Made by a program: the position numbers and the translations under genes. DNA of 64,000 nt from an uncultured Acidimicrobiales bacterium. Its GTDB lineage: Bacteria; Actinomycetota; Acidimicrobiia; Acidimicrobiales; SZUA-35. The stretch is taken from assembly GCA_937922045.1 (NCBI GenBank), contig CAKZXA010000054.1, positions 62,001 through 126,000 on the forward strand, written 5' to 3'. Numbering within the stretch: position 1 is the first letter of the stretch; the number at the start of each line of letters is the position of its first letter. Below are positions 44,183 to 52,682 of the stretch, one piece after another. The notes under the pieces were generated by a model. It saw only the letters and a program-made list of their open reading frames with translations. It had not been told where the DNA came from and searched no databases.

Positions 44183-45574
44183 GTGCTTATGCAGAAAGCG
44201 CTGGTGGCCAAAGAGGCGATCGTGGTTGGTGGAGCGCCTGGCGTTTCATATTTGGATGTAGTTGGCAGGACTGTGGATTCAACGGGTGATACTTCTTTTA
44301 GACGCGAGGACTCGAATGTCGAGTCTGTTTTGCCTATGTGGGTTGGCGATTTCGAGCTAGTCGGCGGTCCCGAGCGTCTTGTCGTGACCGATCTCGATCC
44401 TTTCGGTCGGCCGTATCAACGGGCCCGACTGCTGATCTTGTCTAGCGGTGAGCCGATCGGCATGATGACGGTCGATGTCTCCAACGCCGAGATTGACGTG
44501 GATGCAGTTGCAGCTGAGGCTCGGGATGCCTTCGGGCCCGAGCTGGCGGCTCTGTCGGTAGCGGCTGGTAGCGGCAGGGAGCCGGTAACGCTTAGCGAAA
44601 TCTCGGCCGGATCACCCCCGGCGGTGTCGATCGTGATTGGCACCAGGAACCGGCCAGAGCATGTGGTCGCATGTCTAGGCCGGTTGTGCAAGCAGGACTA
44701 TCCGTCTGTGTTCGAGATCATCGTGGTCGAGAACGGGATTGTCAATGACGCTACGGAGAAGGCGGTCCGCCTTCACTACGGGACCGACGAACGCGTTCGG
44801 TACATGGCTGAAAGTCGGCCGGGGCTTTCTCGTGCCCGCAACATAGGCCTCGCCGCCGCCCGCTATCCGATAGCGGCGTTCCTGTCCGACGACATTTTGG
44901 TGGAGCCGAACTGGCTGTTGTCCCTAGCTCGCGGTTTCGGGCGTGATGAGAAGGTCAAGGCCGTCACCGGATTCTGCCCGCCTGCCTACCTCGACACTCC
45001 CGAGCAGCTCATGTTCGAGGGCCTCATGTCGTGGGGCACCCGTCAGGGCTTCAAACCAGAGCTCTACGGTGCAACGTCATCGAGCGACCCTCTCCATCCC
45101 TACAGGCCGGGCAAGTTCGCGAATGGCTCAAACATGGCGTTTGACACCGCTGTTTTCCGCTCAGCCGGTGGGTTCGACGAGAAGCTTGGGCCGGGAACAC
45201 GATGCCGCGGTGGCGAGGACCTCGATGCCCCAATCCGTCTCCTCATCGACGGCCACAAGATAGCTTTTGAGCCGGCTGCCGTCGGCTGGCATGCCGATCG
45301 CTACGACGATCGTCCTTTCCACCAACATATGTATACCTATGGGCTTGGCCTCACCGCATTCCTCACGAAGCATCTGATGGAAAGCCAGACTCGGTCGGTC
45401 ATGCTGCGACGGATCCCGCACGGGCTGAAAAGCCTCGCCACCGTCTCCGACGCCACCGACGATCTCTTGAACGACGCCTTCCCCATTGGAAGGAAAAACA
45501 GTCTGTGCCACCTATGGGGCAGAGTAGCCGGGCCCGGTACGTACGTTCGCGCCCGAATCACCTCATCCGATTGA
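44183..45574 (+). CDS. Family 2 glycosyltransferase
   Basis: A 463-residue enzyme. The GT-A domain starts at about 150 (VSIVIGTRNRPEHVV) and includes the acceptor side AESRPGLSRARNIGLAAARY and FLSDDILVEPNW, with the second Asp pair for metal and sugar-nucleotide binding, and GGEDLDAPIRLL near 345. The first 145 residues are a separate region that I do not recognise. It has no membrane helix. Codons in the first 55 residues are unusually AT-rich at the third position. It begins a cassette with an epimerase and a deacetylase. GTG 44183 or ATG 44189 may be the start. Confidence 0.83.
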   Translation: MLMQKALVAKEAIVVGGAPGVSYLDVVGRTVDSTGDTSFRREDSNVESVLPMWVGDFELVGGPERLVVTDLDPFGRPYQRARLLILSSGEPIGMMTVDVSNAEIDVDAVAAEARDAFGPELAALSVAAGSGREPVTLSEISAGSPPAVSIVIGTRNRPEHVVACLGRLCKQDYPSVFEIIVVENGIVNDATEKAVRLHYGTDERVRYMAESRPGLSRARNIGLAAARYPIAAFLSDDILVEPNWLLSLARGFGRDEKVKAVTGFCPPAYLDTPEQLMFEGLMSWGTRQGFKPELYGATSSSDPLHPYRPGKFANGSNMAFDTAVFRSAGGFDEKLGPGTRCRGGEDLDAPIRLLIDGHKIAFEPAAVGWHADRYDDRPFHQHMYTYGLGLTAFLTKHLMESQTRSVMLRRIPHGLKSLATVSDATDDLLNDAFPIGRKNSLCHLWGRVAGPGTYVRARITSSD

Positions 45575-45630
45575 TCAGAATGGAATCAACTTCTGGGTCG
45601 GACTCTGTGCCGATGCCGAGTAGGAGAGAA

Positions 45631-46656
45631 ATGGCAAACGCAACTTCGGAAACCTTAGATATCGAAACTCAAGGAGCGGTGATCGTCACCGGTGGCATGG
45701 GTTTCATCGGCTCCTTCGTGGCCGACGCCTATCTAGAGGCGGGCAAGAAGGTCGTCATCATCGACTCTCTGGTCAGCTCAGTCTTGTCGACTGTTCCCTA
45801 TGACGCGAACCCGAACTGCACAGTCTTGACGATGAGCGTCGAGGAGTTCTTTGCTCGAGGTGGCGGTTTCGCTGGCGCCGAGCGCGTGGTTCACGCAGCG
45901 TCTCTGGTCGGCCCTGCCGGCATCCTGAAGTTTGCTGGACGTCTCGGTCACGACATCGTCCATGCCTGCCAGCTCGTGGTCGAGGAATGTATCGCGGCCG
46001 ACGTGCCGATGGTCGATTTCTCCTCCGCCGAGGTGTACGGCCGGTCCGGTGATCTGGCTGAGGTTGATACGATCGAGGTTCCCGTCGATTACTCCGTCCG
46101 CATCGAGTATGCGATCGCAAAGTGCCTCACCGAGGCCATTGTGGCCAACTCCAAGCATCGTGGCTTGAAGGCAATCGTCATCCGCCCGTTCAACGTGACC
46201 GGTCCCCGCCAGTCGGAGATGGGTGGCTTTGTTGTGCCGACCTTCGTCCAACAGGCGCTTCAGGGCGATGACATCACCGTCTTCGCCACCGGCGAGCAGC
46301 TTCGCTCCTTCCTTTCGGTCAGCGACCTGGTTCGTTTCATAACCGAACATATGGACGATGCCATCGCCTCGGGCCAGATGATCTACAACATCGGCAACCC
46401 GGACAACGAAATCACCGTGCGTGGCCTCGCCGACATGGTGAAGACGATGGCCAAGTCAGACTCTGAAGTCATCTACGCCGACGCTAAGAAGATTCACGGT
46501 GAGCTGTACGAGGAGGCCGAGTCCTTCCAGAAGAACCCTGTGCTGGTCAATGCGCCCGCCGTTGGTTGGAAGCCACAGATCGGTCTTCGTGAGCTGATCC
46601 TGGAAACGATCGACTACTACCGTCCGATCGTGGACGCACGCAAGAACGTTGCTTGA
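45631..46656 (+). CDS. NAD-dependent nucleotide-sugar epimerase/dehydratase
   Basis: A 341-residue extended short-chain dehydrogenase. The glycine motif TGGMGFIGSFVADAY (about 19-33) and the catalytic YAIAK (about 160) are present, with an SSAEVYG motif between them. Members convert sugar nucleotides such as UDP- or dTDP-sugars. ATG 45631 was chosen because AGGAGAG lies a few bases upstream; a longer frame starts further up. Its stop overlaps the TTG start of the PIG-L-type gene. The substrate is not determined. Confidence 0.87.
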   Translation: MANATSETLDIETQGAVIVTGGMGFIGSFVADAYLEAGKKVVIIDSLVSSVLSTVPYDANPNCTVLTMSVEEFFARGGGFAGAERVVHAASLVGPAGILKFAGRLGHDIVHACQLVVEECIAADVPMVDFSSAEVYGRSGDLAEVDTIEVPVDYSVRIEYAIAKCLTEAIVANSKHRGLKAIVIRPFNVTGPRQSEMGGFVVPTFVQQALQGDDITVFATGEQLRSFLSVSDLVRFITEHMDDAIASGQMIYNIGNPDNEITVRGLADMVKTMAKSDSEVIYADAKKIHGELYEEAESFQKNPVLVNAPAVGWKPQIGLRELILETIDYYRPIVDARKNVA

Positions 46657-47347
46657 TCTTGCACCGTTGCAGCGTGCGCTGATCATTGCGCCGCACGCTG
46701 ATGACGAAGCGCTGGGGCCAGGTGGGCTAATGGCCCGCCTGGCCGAGCAGGGCACCGAAATGCGGGTGCTGTTCATGTCTGTCGATGGTTTCCATCATTA
46801 CGGGCTCGAAGGCGGCACGACCTACCAGCAGCGGCTCGATGAGATCGCCGATGTTGCCAAGATCCTGAAGTTCGAGTGGGACGTGGTCTATGGCGACATG
46901 GACATGATCGAAAAGCTCGACACCGTACCGAAGCGAGACATCGTCGACCGGTTCGAAAAGGAAATGAACGGTTTCGAGCCGCAGCTTGTCGTCATCCCGT
47001 CCGGCGCTGACTACGACCAGGATCATGTCGTCACCTTCGACACCGCCCTGGCCGCTCTCCGTCCGATTTCGCCGGTCTTTGGCAAATGGCTTGTCCCTCA
47101 TGTGTTGGTGTACGAATCACCAAAGATCATGTGGTGGAAAGAGGGCATTCCCCGTCCTGAGCTCTTTGTCGACATCAGCGATCACCTCGAACGCAAGCAG
47201 GAAGCGCTTGCCGCCTACGTGTCACAGGCCCGGCCATCTCCTCATATCCGGGCGCCCGAGTCGGTAGAAGCACTTGCCTGCTTGAGAGGCAAAGAGATCG
47301 GTGTTGAGTTCGCCGAGGCTTACAAGGTGCTGCGCACCATCCTGTAG
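46649..47347 (+). CDS. PIG-L/LmbE-type deacetylase
   Basis: A 232-residue zinc-dependent deacetylase-like protein. APHADDEALGPGG (about 14-26) matches the metal motif H-x-D-D-E of N-acetylglucosaminyl deacetylases, and DQDHVVTFDTALAA supplies the later His. Relatives remove acetyl groups from GlcNAc-linked lipids or mycothiol precursors. TTG start at 46649 overlaps the epimerase stop by eight bases, so it is translated with it. Together with the transferase and epimerase it suggests making of an amino-sugar-bearing glycoconjugate. Confidence 0.88.
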   Translation: MLDLAPLQRALIIAPHADDEALGPGGLMARLAEQGTEMRVLFMSVDGFHHYGLEGGTTYQQRLDEIADVAKILKFEWDVVYGDMDMIEKLDTVPKRDIVDRFEKEMNGFEPQLVVIPSGADYDQDHVVTFDTALAALRPISPVFGKWLVPHVLVYESPKIMWWKEGIPRPELFVDISDHLERKQEALAAYVSQARPSPHIRAPESVEALACLRGKEIGVEFAEAYKVLRTIL

Positions 47348-47383
47348 CGAGCCTTTCCGGTACCCCGCAGCTAGTTTGGCTGT

Positions 47384-49150
47384 GTGGGTATCGAGGACGA
47401 CGATATCGAGCGGGTCCGACGGGAGAGCGACATCGTCGCCGTTATCTCCCAATACACCCAGCTGCGCCGAGTCGGGCGCCGCTTTCAAGGGCTCTGCCCT
47501 TTTCACGGCGAACGTACACCCTCGTTCTCGGTCAATTCTGAGGAGGGCCTCTATTACTGCTTCGGTTGTGGGGCCAAAGGCGACGCGATCACCTTCGTAC
47601 GCGAGAAGGAGCAGCAGGACTTCGTCGGTGCCGTGGAATGGTTGGCTGGCAAGGCTGGCATCACCCTGCGCTATACGAACGCCAACGAGGGCGAAGGCCG
47701 CCGGCGTCGTTCGAAACTCCAAGAAGCCGTGGCTGAGGCCGCTGAGTGGTATCACGAGCGGCTCTTGTCGTCCGGCGATGCGAGGGCTGCACGGGGTTAC
47801 CTGCGTCAGCGGGGCTACGACGGAGAAATGGTGCGGCGATTCAAGATCGGCTGGGCTCCTGACGACTGGGATCTGCTGGCCCGTTCGCTGAAGCTGTCAA
47901 ACAAGGATCTGACCGACAGCGGTCTTGGCTTCGTCAATCGACGTAGCCGCCAGCAGGACGCTTTCCGAGCGCGGGTCATGTTCCCAGTCTTCGATGCTCA
48001 AGGAGCGGCGGTTGGGTTCGGCGGACGGGTTTTGCCCGAAGGCGACGGACCGAAGTACAAGAACTCGTCCGAATCCACGGTGTACGCCAAAAGCCGATTG
48101 TTGTATGGACTGAACTGGGCGAAGTCTGAGGTTGTCAGCGCTGATGAGGTCGTGGTCTGCGAGGGCTACACCGACGTCATCGCCTTCTTCAACGCCGGTC
48201 TACCTCGGGCCGTCGCCACCTGCGGAACCGCGCTAACCGAAGAACATGTGAAGCTGCTACGCCGGTTCGCCCGGCGGGTGGTCTTGGCCTTCGACGCCGA
48301 TGCTGCTGGCCAGAATGCGGCGGCGAGGTTCTATGAGTGGGAGCGGGATCATGATTTAGACGTAGCGGTCGCTAACTTGCCGGTCGGGGTCGATCCCGGC
48401 GATCTGGGTCAACGCGACCCGGCCGCTCTTGTCGAGTCGATCACGACCGCCCGTCCGTTCCTCGAGTTCAGGGTTGAACGAGCCCTCGATGAAGGGCACT
48501 TGGATACCAACGAGGGCAGAGCTAAAGCAGCCGAGGTAGCCTTGTCGATGGTGCGTGAGCACCCCGATCCGCTGGTACGGGATCAGTATGCGGTGGTTGT
48601 GGCCACCCGGTGTCGCCTCGCTATCGATCTCGTGCGCAACCAGCTAAATGCGAAACGTCCGACGCCGATCGAGGCCACGTCGCCGGCTCCGAGCCATCGC
48701 CCGATCCTGAGAGAAAGCCCCGAACTGGAGGCCCTCCGGTTAGCCGCCGCACGCGACAACAACATTGCCACGCTCGTTGTCCCCGAGCTGTTCAAGGACG
48801 AGCTGTCGGCCAAGGCCTACGACATGCTCACCCGCTACGACACCTTGCATGACATCATTCGGGATGGCGGTCCTGAGATCGGCGAATTGGTCCAGATGAT
48901 CTCTGTCGAAGAGTCTCGTGCCGACCCCGAAGACGTAGCTGGGCTACTGTGGATTCCTTACCTTGAAACGCTCATGGCGGAATCCAAAGAACAACTGCGT
49001 CAAGCAGTCCCGGAGGACCAGGAAAAAACCGTGCGGGAACATACCTGGCTACGACTGAAGCTTGAACAGATACGCGATTCTGCTCGACGGGCGGTGACCA
49101 TCCAAGAGTTGCTAGTTTGGATGGAGGGACGAGAAGAGGAAAATCCTTGA
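47384..49150 (+). CDS. dnaG: DNA primase
   Basis: A 588-residue primase. The zinc-binding domain [11 protein letters not shown] and CFGCGAKGD (about 38-70), the RNA polymerase core with [20 protein letters not shown], and the Toprim motif [13 protein letters not shown] (about 253-265) with FDADAAGQ are all present. It makes RNA primers for replication. GTG start; its stop overlaps the TTG start of rpoD. The dnaG-rpoD order is the classic macromolecular synthesis arrangement. It is a little shorter than the typical 600-640 residues at the C-terminal helicase-binding part. Confidence 0.97.
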   Translation: MGIEDDDIERVRRESDIVAVISQYTQLRRVGRRFQGLCPFHGERTPSFSVNSEEGLYYCFGCGAKGDAITFVREKEQQDFVGAVEWLAGKAGITLRYTNANEGEGRRRRSKLQEAVAEAAEWYHERLLSSGDARAARGYLRQRGYDGEMVRRFKIGWAPDDWDLLARSLKLSNKDLTDSGLGFVNRRSRQQDAFRARVMFPVFDAQGAAVGFGGRVLPEGDGPKYKNSSESTVYAKSRLLYGLNWAKSEVVSADEVVVCEGYTDVIAFFNAGLPRAVATCGTALTEEHVKLLRRFARRVVLAFDADAAGQNAAARFYEWERDHDLDVAVANLPVGVDPGDLGQRDPAALVESITTARPFLEFRVERALDEGHLDTNEGRAKAAEVALSMVREHPDPLVRDQYAVVVATRCRLAIDLVRNQLNAKRPTPIEATSPAPSHRPILRESPELEALRLAAARDNNIATLVVPELFKDELSAKAYDMLTRYDTLHDIIRDGGPEIGELVQMISVEESRADPEDVAGLLWIPYLETLMAESKEQLRQAVPEDQEKTVREHTWLRLKLEQIRDSARRAVTIQELLVWMEGREEENP

Positions 49151-50373
49151 CCGATGACGTTGCGCAACCGGACGGTGGCATGCTCGCTGAAGAGTACAAG
49201 ACCCGTCTCTTGCTGCGTGCCAAGTCAGGTCGGGCCTTGACCGTGGACGATGTCGTGGCCGTGATGCCACGCATCGAGCTGACGCCGGACGTGTTGGCAG
49301 AGATCCGCGCTTTCATGGCCGAGAACGAGGTTCCTTTCGACGAGGATCCGATCGCGGACGAGGAAGTCGAGTCTCTGCCAGGTCGCCGTCGGCGACGTCG
49401 CCAGGATCCGGCAGCAGCGGCTGCGGCCGCTATGGCTAGGGCCAGTGGCTCGTCTGATCCGGTGCGAATGTACTTGAAAGAGATCGGCAAGGTTCCCTTG
49501 CTGAGCGCGCCCGAAGAGGTCGATCTCGCCCAGCGGATCGAGGCTGGCAGCGAAGCAGCCAATGAGATCTCGCTCATGATGGCCGAGAATCGCTGGCTCA
49601 ATGCAGGGGCCGATCACCAGCGGAAGCTTCGCCGCTTGTCGGCTGATGGCGAGTTGGCAAAGCAGGAACTGACCTCGGCCAATCTTCGACTTGTCGTCTC
49701 GATCGCGAAGCGGCATGTCGGTCGGGGAGTGGCGATCTTGGATCTGATCCAAGAGGGCAACCTTGGCCTGATGCGTGCGGTTCAGAAGTTTGATCACACG
49801 AAGGGCTTCAAGTTCTCCACCTACGCAACCTGGTGGATTCGACAGGCCATCACTCGGGCCATCGCAGATCAGTCGCGCACCATTCGGGTGCCGGTTCACA
49901 TGGTGGAGTCGATCAACAAGGTGATTCGGGCTCAGCGGGCTCTCGCCACAAGGCTTGAACGTGAACCGACCGTGCCCGAGATCGCTAAAGAGGTGGATCT
50001 AGCGCCAGCGAAGGTTGACGAGATCCTACGGATCGCTTCCCAAGACCCGTTATCGCTAGACACGCCGATCGGTGATGAGGATGACACCTCCATGGCCGAT
50101 TTCATAGCCGACAAGGGAGCGGCCCCGCTCGATGTTGCGGCCAGAAAGCTGCTCCAGCAGACGGTTGAAGATGTGCTCGGCGATCTCTCCGAGCGCGAAT
50201 CAGAAGTGGTGCGCCTGCGGTTCGGGCTGGTCGACGGACGCCCTCGCACGCTGGAAGAAGTTGGCAAAGAGTTTGGCGTGACCCGAGAACGCATCCGCCA
50301 AATCGAATCAAAGACATTGGCCAAGCTTCGTCATCCGCTGCGCAGCGATCGCCTCCGCGACTATCTCGACTAG
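49147..50373 (+). CDS. rpoD: Primary RNA polymerase sigma factor
   Basis: A 408-residue group 1 sigma-70. A short acidic N-terminal region is followed by region 1.2 ([20 protein letters not shown]), region 2 ([20 protein letters not shown], with the -10 recognising helix), region 3 and region 4 ([19 protein letters not shown]). This is the housekeeping sigma. TTG 49147 was chosen because GAGGAAAA lies eight bases upstream. It overlaps the dnaG stop, so the two are cotranslated. A non-canonical basic RRRRR stretch precedes region 1.2. Confidence 0.96.
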   Translation: MTDDVAQPDGGMLAEEYKTRLLLRAKSGRALTVDDVVAVMPRIELTPDVLAEIRAFMAENEVPFDEDPIADEEVESLPGRRRRRRQDPAAAAAAAMARASGSSDPVRMYLKEIGKVPLLSAPEEVDLAQRIEAGSEAANEISLMMAENRWLNAGADHQRKLRRLSADGELAKQELTSANLRLVVSIAKRHVGRGVAILDLIQEGNLGLMRAVQKFDHTKGFKFSTYATWWIRQAITRAIADQSRTIRVPVHMVESINKVIRAQRALATRLEREPTVPEIAKEVDLAPAKVDEILRIASQDPLSLDTPIGDEDDTSMADFIADKGAAPLDVAARKLLQQTVEDVLGDLSERESEVVRLRFGLVDGRPRTLEEVGKEFGVTRERIRQIESKTLAKLRHPLRSDRLRDYLD

Positions 50374-50457
50374 GGGCGCTCAACGCCGTAGCGGTGGCAG
50401 GTCCGGTCTATCCGTTGGAATTCGTGTAGATTTCGGCTCTGGGAGCCTCAGATCCTT

Positions 50458-50465
50458 GCTATCCT
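50458..50465 (+). promoter_or_regulatory. Possible -10 of tRNA-Asn
   Basis: TGCTATCCT around 50457-50465 resembles an extended -10 box and would start transcription a few bases before the tRNA at 50478. No good -35 is seen. Confidence 0.3.
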
Positions 50466-50477
50466 GACCATTCGTTA

Positions 50478-50550
50478 TCCGGGGTAGCTCAGTTGGCAGA
50501 GCAACTGACTGTTAATCAGTGGGTCGTGAGTTCGAGCCTCACCCCCGGAG
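50478..50550 (+). tRNA. tRNA-Asn (GTT)
   Basis: A complete cloverleaf: acceptor TCCGGGG pairs with CCCCGGA, D-arm with AGTTGGCAG, anticodon stem ACTGA/TCAGT with loop CTGTTAA and anticodon GTT at 50511-50513, and a T-arm with TTCGAGC. The discriminator base is G at 50550; the following three bases are CAA, so CCA is not encoded. It is followed by a strong terminator. Confidence 0.97.
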
Positions 50551-50563
50551 CAAGAGAATTGCC

Positions 50564-50594
50564 AAAAACCCGCCTCTAGGGGTGGGTTTTTGCG
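50564..50594 (+). terminator. Intrinsic terminator after tRNA-Asn
   Basis: AAAAACCCGCC (50564-50574) pairs with GGTGGGTTTTT (50581-50591) with one G-T pair and a six-base loop; the T run follows the GC stem, as in a Rho-independent terminator. The A run on the other side makes it look bidirectional. The 170 bases after it, up to amt, hold only a GGACG-GAA-CGTCC palindrome at 50683-50695. Confidence 0.78.
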
Positions 50595-50682
50595 TTCTTG
50601 TGGGAAGGCCCGGCTCCCGCCCTCGGCACAGGCGACGGATCATCGCTAGCAGGCTTCGCGTAGGCCAACGTGACCTCTGAGG

Positions 50683-50695
50683 GGACGGAACGTCC
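50683..50695. promoter_or_regulatory. Palindrome upstream of amt
   Basis: GGACG and CGTCC flank GAA in a perfect interrupted palindrome about 76 bases before the amt ATG. It could be an operator for nitrogen control of amt, but it does not match a GlnR box that I can identify. Confidence 0.25.
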
Positions 50696-50770
50696 ACTCA
50701 GTACTAAAGGTGCGTTCGCCCCGGCCGTTGAAAGAAGGGATCGTCCACCTTCTGAGCGAGGTCAGCAGAT

Positions 50771-52186
50771 ATGTATAAAACTCGACGGAGAGCCTTCTTG
50801 ATAGCGGTCGGCGCTGTGGGAGCGTGCGTGGCTGTAGCGACGCCCGCCTCAGCCCAGGCCGATGTCATCGTTGAGGTGGGTACTAGCGCTGCAGCGGACA
50901 ATGCCTTCATTCTCATCTGCGGGGCTCTGGTCATCTTCATGCAGGCCGGTTTCGCCATGGTTGAAGCAGGGCTTACCCGGGCCAAGAACGCCGCCCACAT
51001 GATGTTGAAGAACCTTCTCGACTTTGTGGTCGGTGCCACTGGCTTTGCGGTTCTCGGCTATCACATTGCCTTCAGCGGCTCCGGTTACCTCGGCTTTGAT
51101 TGGCAGTGGGGTGGCCCGCTCGACCCGGCGAGTGTCGCTCCCAACCTCACGGTTCCCGTCCACTTCTTCTTCAACATGGGTTTTGCCGCCGCCGCGGCCA
51201 CGATCGTGTCGGGCGCTCTGGCCGAGCGAGTCAAGTTCTCGGCCTACTTCATCTACGCCGTCTGCATCTCAACGCTTGTATATCCGGTCGTGGTGAGTTG
51301 GGTGTGGGGCGGCGGCTGGTTGTCGAGCCTCGACACCCCCTTCATCGACCTCGCTGGCGGCTCGGTTGTACACGTCACCGGCGGTATCGCCGCCCTCGTC
51401 GGCGCCGCAATCCTCGGCCCTCGAATCGGACGCTATGACAGTGACGGCACTTCCCTTCCCATTCCGGGCCACAACTTGCCGTTGGCCATACTCGGTATCT
51501 TCATTCTGCTGATCGGCTGGTTTGGGTTCAACGCTGGTTCGCTGCTCGCTGCCGATCTCCGGATTGGTGCGGTCGCCGCAATCACCGCCATCGGTGCCGC
51601 TACTGGCGGCATCGGGGCCACGATTTCATCCTGGCTGACGGTGAAAACACCCGACGTAACGCTTATCGGCAACGGTGTGTTGGGCGGTCTGGTTGGCGTG
51701 ACCGCTGGTGCCGGCAATCTAAGCATCTTTGGAGCGGTCTTTATCGGCCTCGCTGCTGGTGTTATCGCAACCAACGGTGTGCTGCTTCTCGATCGGGTTC
51801 GCATCGACGATCCCGTAGGCGCGGTGCCGGTGCACCTCTTCTGCGGTGTGTGGGGCACCGTGGCCCTTGGCCTGTTCGCTGATCCCGATGCCCTACCGGG
51901 CGGCGACGGCCCCGCTGGCCTGCTCTACGGCGGCTCAGCGGCCCAACTCGGGAGCCAGATCGTCGGCATCACCGCGATCATGGCTTACGTTGGCACGGCC
52001 GTCGGCATCATGTTCATGGTTATGAAGAGTCTTGACATTCTGCGGGTGACCCCAGAGGTTGAAGCCGCTGGTCTCGACCTGGCTGAGCATGCCACGCCTG
52101 CCTACAACGAGGATGTCGTCGACTATCAGTCGGAACAGACCAAGGCCGAACTGGAAGACCTCCTAGCCGACCTGACCTCAACCTGA
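50771..52186 (+). CDS. amt: Ammonium transporter
   Basis: A 471-residue Amt/MEP channel with an N-terminal signal-like segment (AFLIAVGAVGACVAVATPASA, quoted in part as GAVGACVAVATPASA) and eleven membrane helices. The pore His residues appear in SVVHVTGGIAALVGA (about 198) and VPVHLFCGVWGTVALG (about 355), and FNMGFAAAAATIVSGALAER is the family signature. It conducts ammonium or ammonia. No glnK/glnB lies beside it. It precedes the signalling operon in the same direction by 78 bases. Confidence 0.96.
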   Translation: MYKTRRRAFLIAVGAVGACVAVATPASAQADVIVEVGTSAAADNAFILICGALVIFMQAGFAMVEAGLTRAKNAAHMMLKNLLDFVVGATGFAVLGYHIAFSGSGYLGFDWQWGGPLDPASVAPNLTVPVHFFFNMGFAAAAATIVSGALAERVKFSAYFIYAVCISTLVYPVVVSWVWGGGWLSSLDTPFIDLAGGSVVHVTGGIAALVGAAILGPRIGRYDSDGTSLPIPGHNLPLAILGIFILLIGWFGFNAGSLLAADLRIGAVAAITAIGAATGGIGATISSWLTVKTPDVTLIGNGVLGGLVGVTAGAGNLSIFGAVFIGLAAGVIATNGVLLLDRVRIDDPVGAVPVHLFCGVWGTVALGLFADPDALPGGDGPAGLLYGGSAAQLGSQIVGITAIMAYVGTAVGIMFMVMKSLDILRVTPEVEAAGLDLAEHATPAYNEDVVDYQSEQTKAELEDLLADLTST

Positions 52187-52264
52187 TGGCGATGATCGCG
52201 ATGTCACAGAGACTTGAACAGAGGAAGCACAGGCCCGCCATCTCCATTTCTGGAGTGAGTTGAA

Positions 52265-52672
52265 ATGACCGACGAGGGCACACGAGATCTGAATCTCCTC
52301 AAGAAGTCATTCCGAGCACTGGAAGCCGAGCTGGCTGATGGGATCGAAGAGGGCCCGGCGCCGGCGACGGCAACCACCGATGAACCCGAAGCATCTTCCG
52401 ATGACGAACCGGTGGCAATGTATCGCGGGCGTCCGATCCGGCGGGGCGGCGGCTCAACGCCAGGAGCGGGGTCAACCGGGCAAGGCTCTACCCAGTTCCG
52501 TGGGTCGGGCCGATCGTCGGACCGCGGGCGCAAGACATCGGGAAAGCCGCAGCGAAGTGATGCCGACAAGATCAAGGCCGCTCTCGCTGCTCTCATCGAG
52601 CTGCGCAACGAAGGCTTGATCTCGCCAGCCGAGTTCGATCTCAAGAAGCAACAGCTTCTCGATCGGCTCTGA
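52265..52672 (+). CDS. SHOCT-domain small protein
   Basis: A 135-residue soluble protein. Residues about 4-28 form a helix (DLNLLKKSFRALEAELADG), the middle is Gly/Ser/Arg-rich and disordered, and residues about 100-135 form a SHOCT domain (AALIELRNEGLISPAEFD and KKQQLLDRL), a short module often at the ends of membrane-linked or oligomeric proteins. Ten bases separate its stop from the next start, and GGAGG lies in between. It is the first gene of the operon with the degenerate GGDEF-EAL protein and cvnABCD. Role unknown. Confidence 0.75.
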   Translation: MTDEGTRDLNLLKKSFRALEAELADGIEEGPAPATATTDEPEASSDDEPVAMYRGRPIRRGGGSTPGAGSTGQGSTQFRGSGRSSDRGRKTSGKPQRSDADKIKAALAALIELRNEGLISPAEFDLKKQQLLDRL

Positions 52673-52682
52673 GGAGGTAGTG

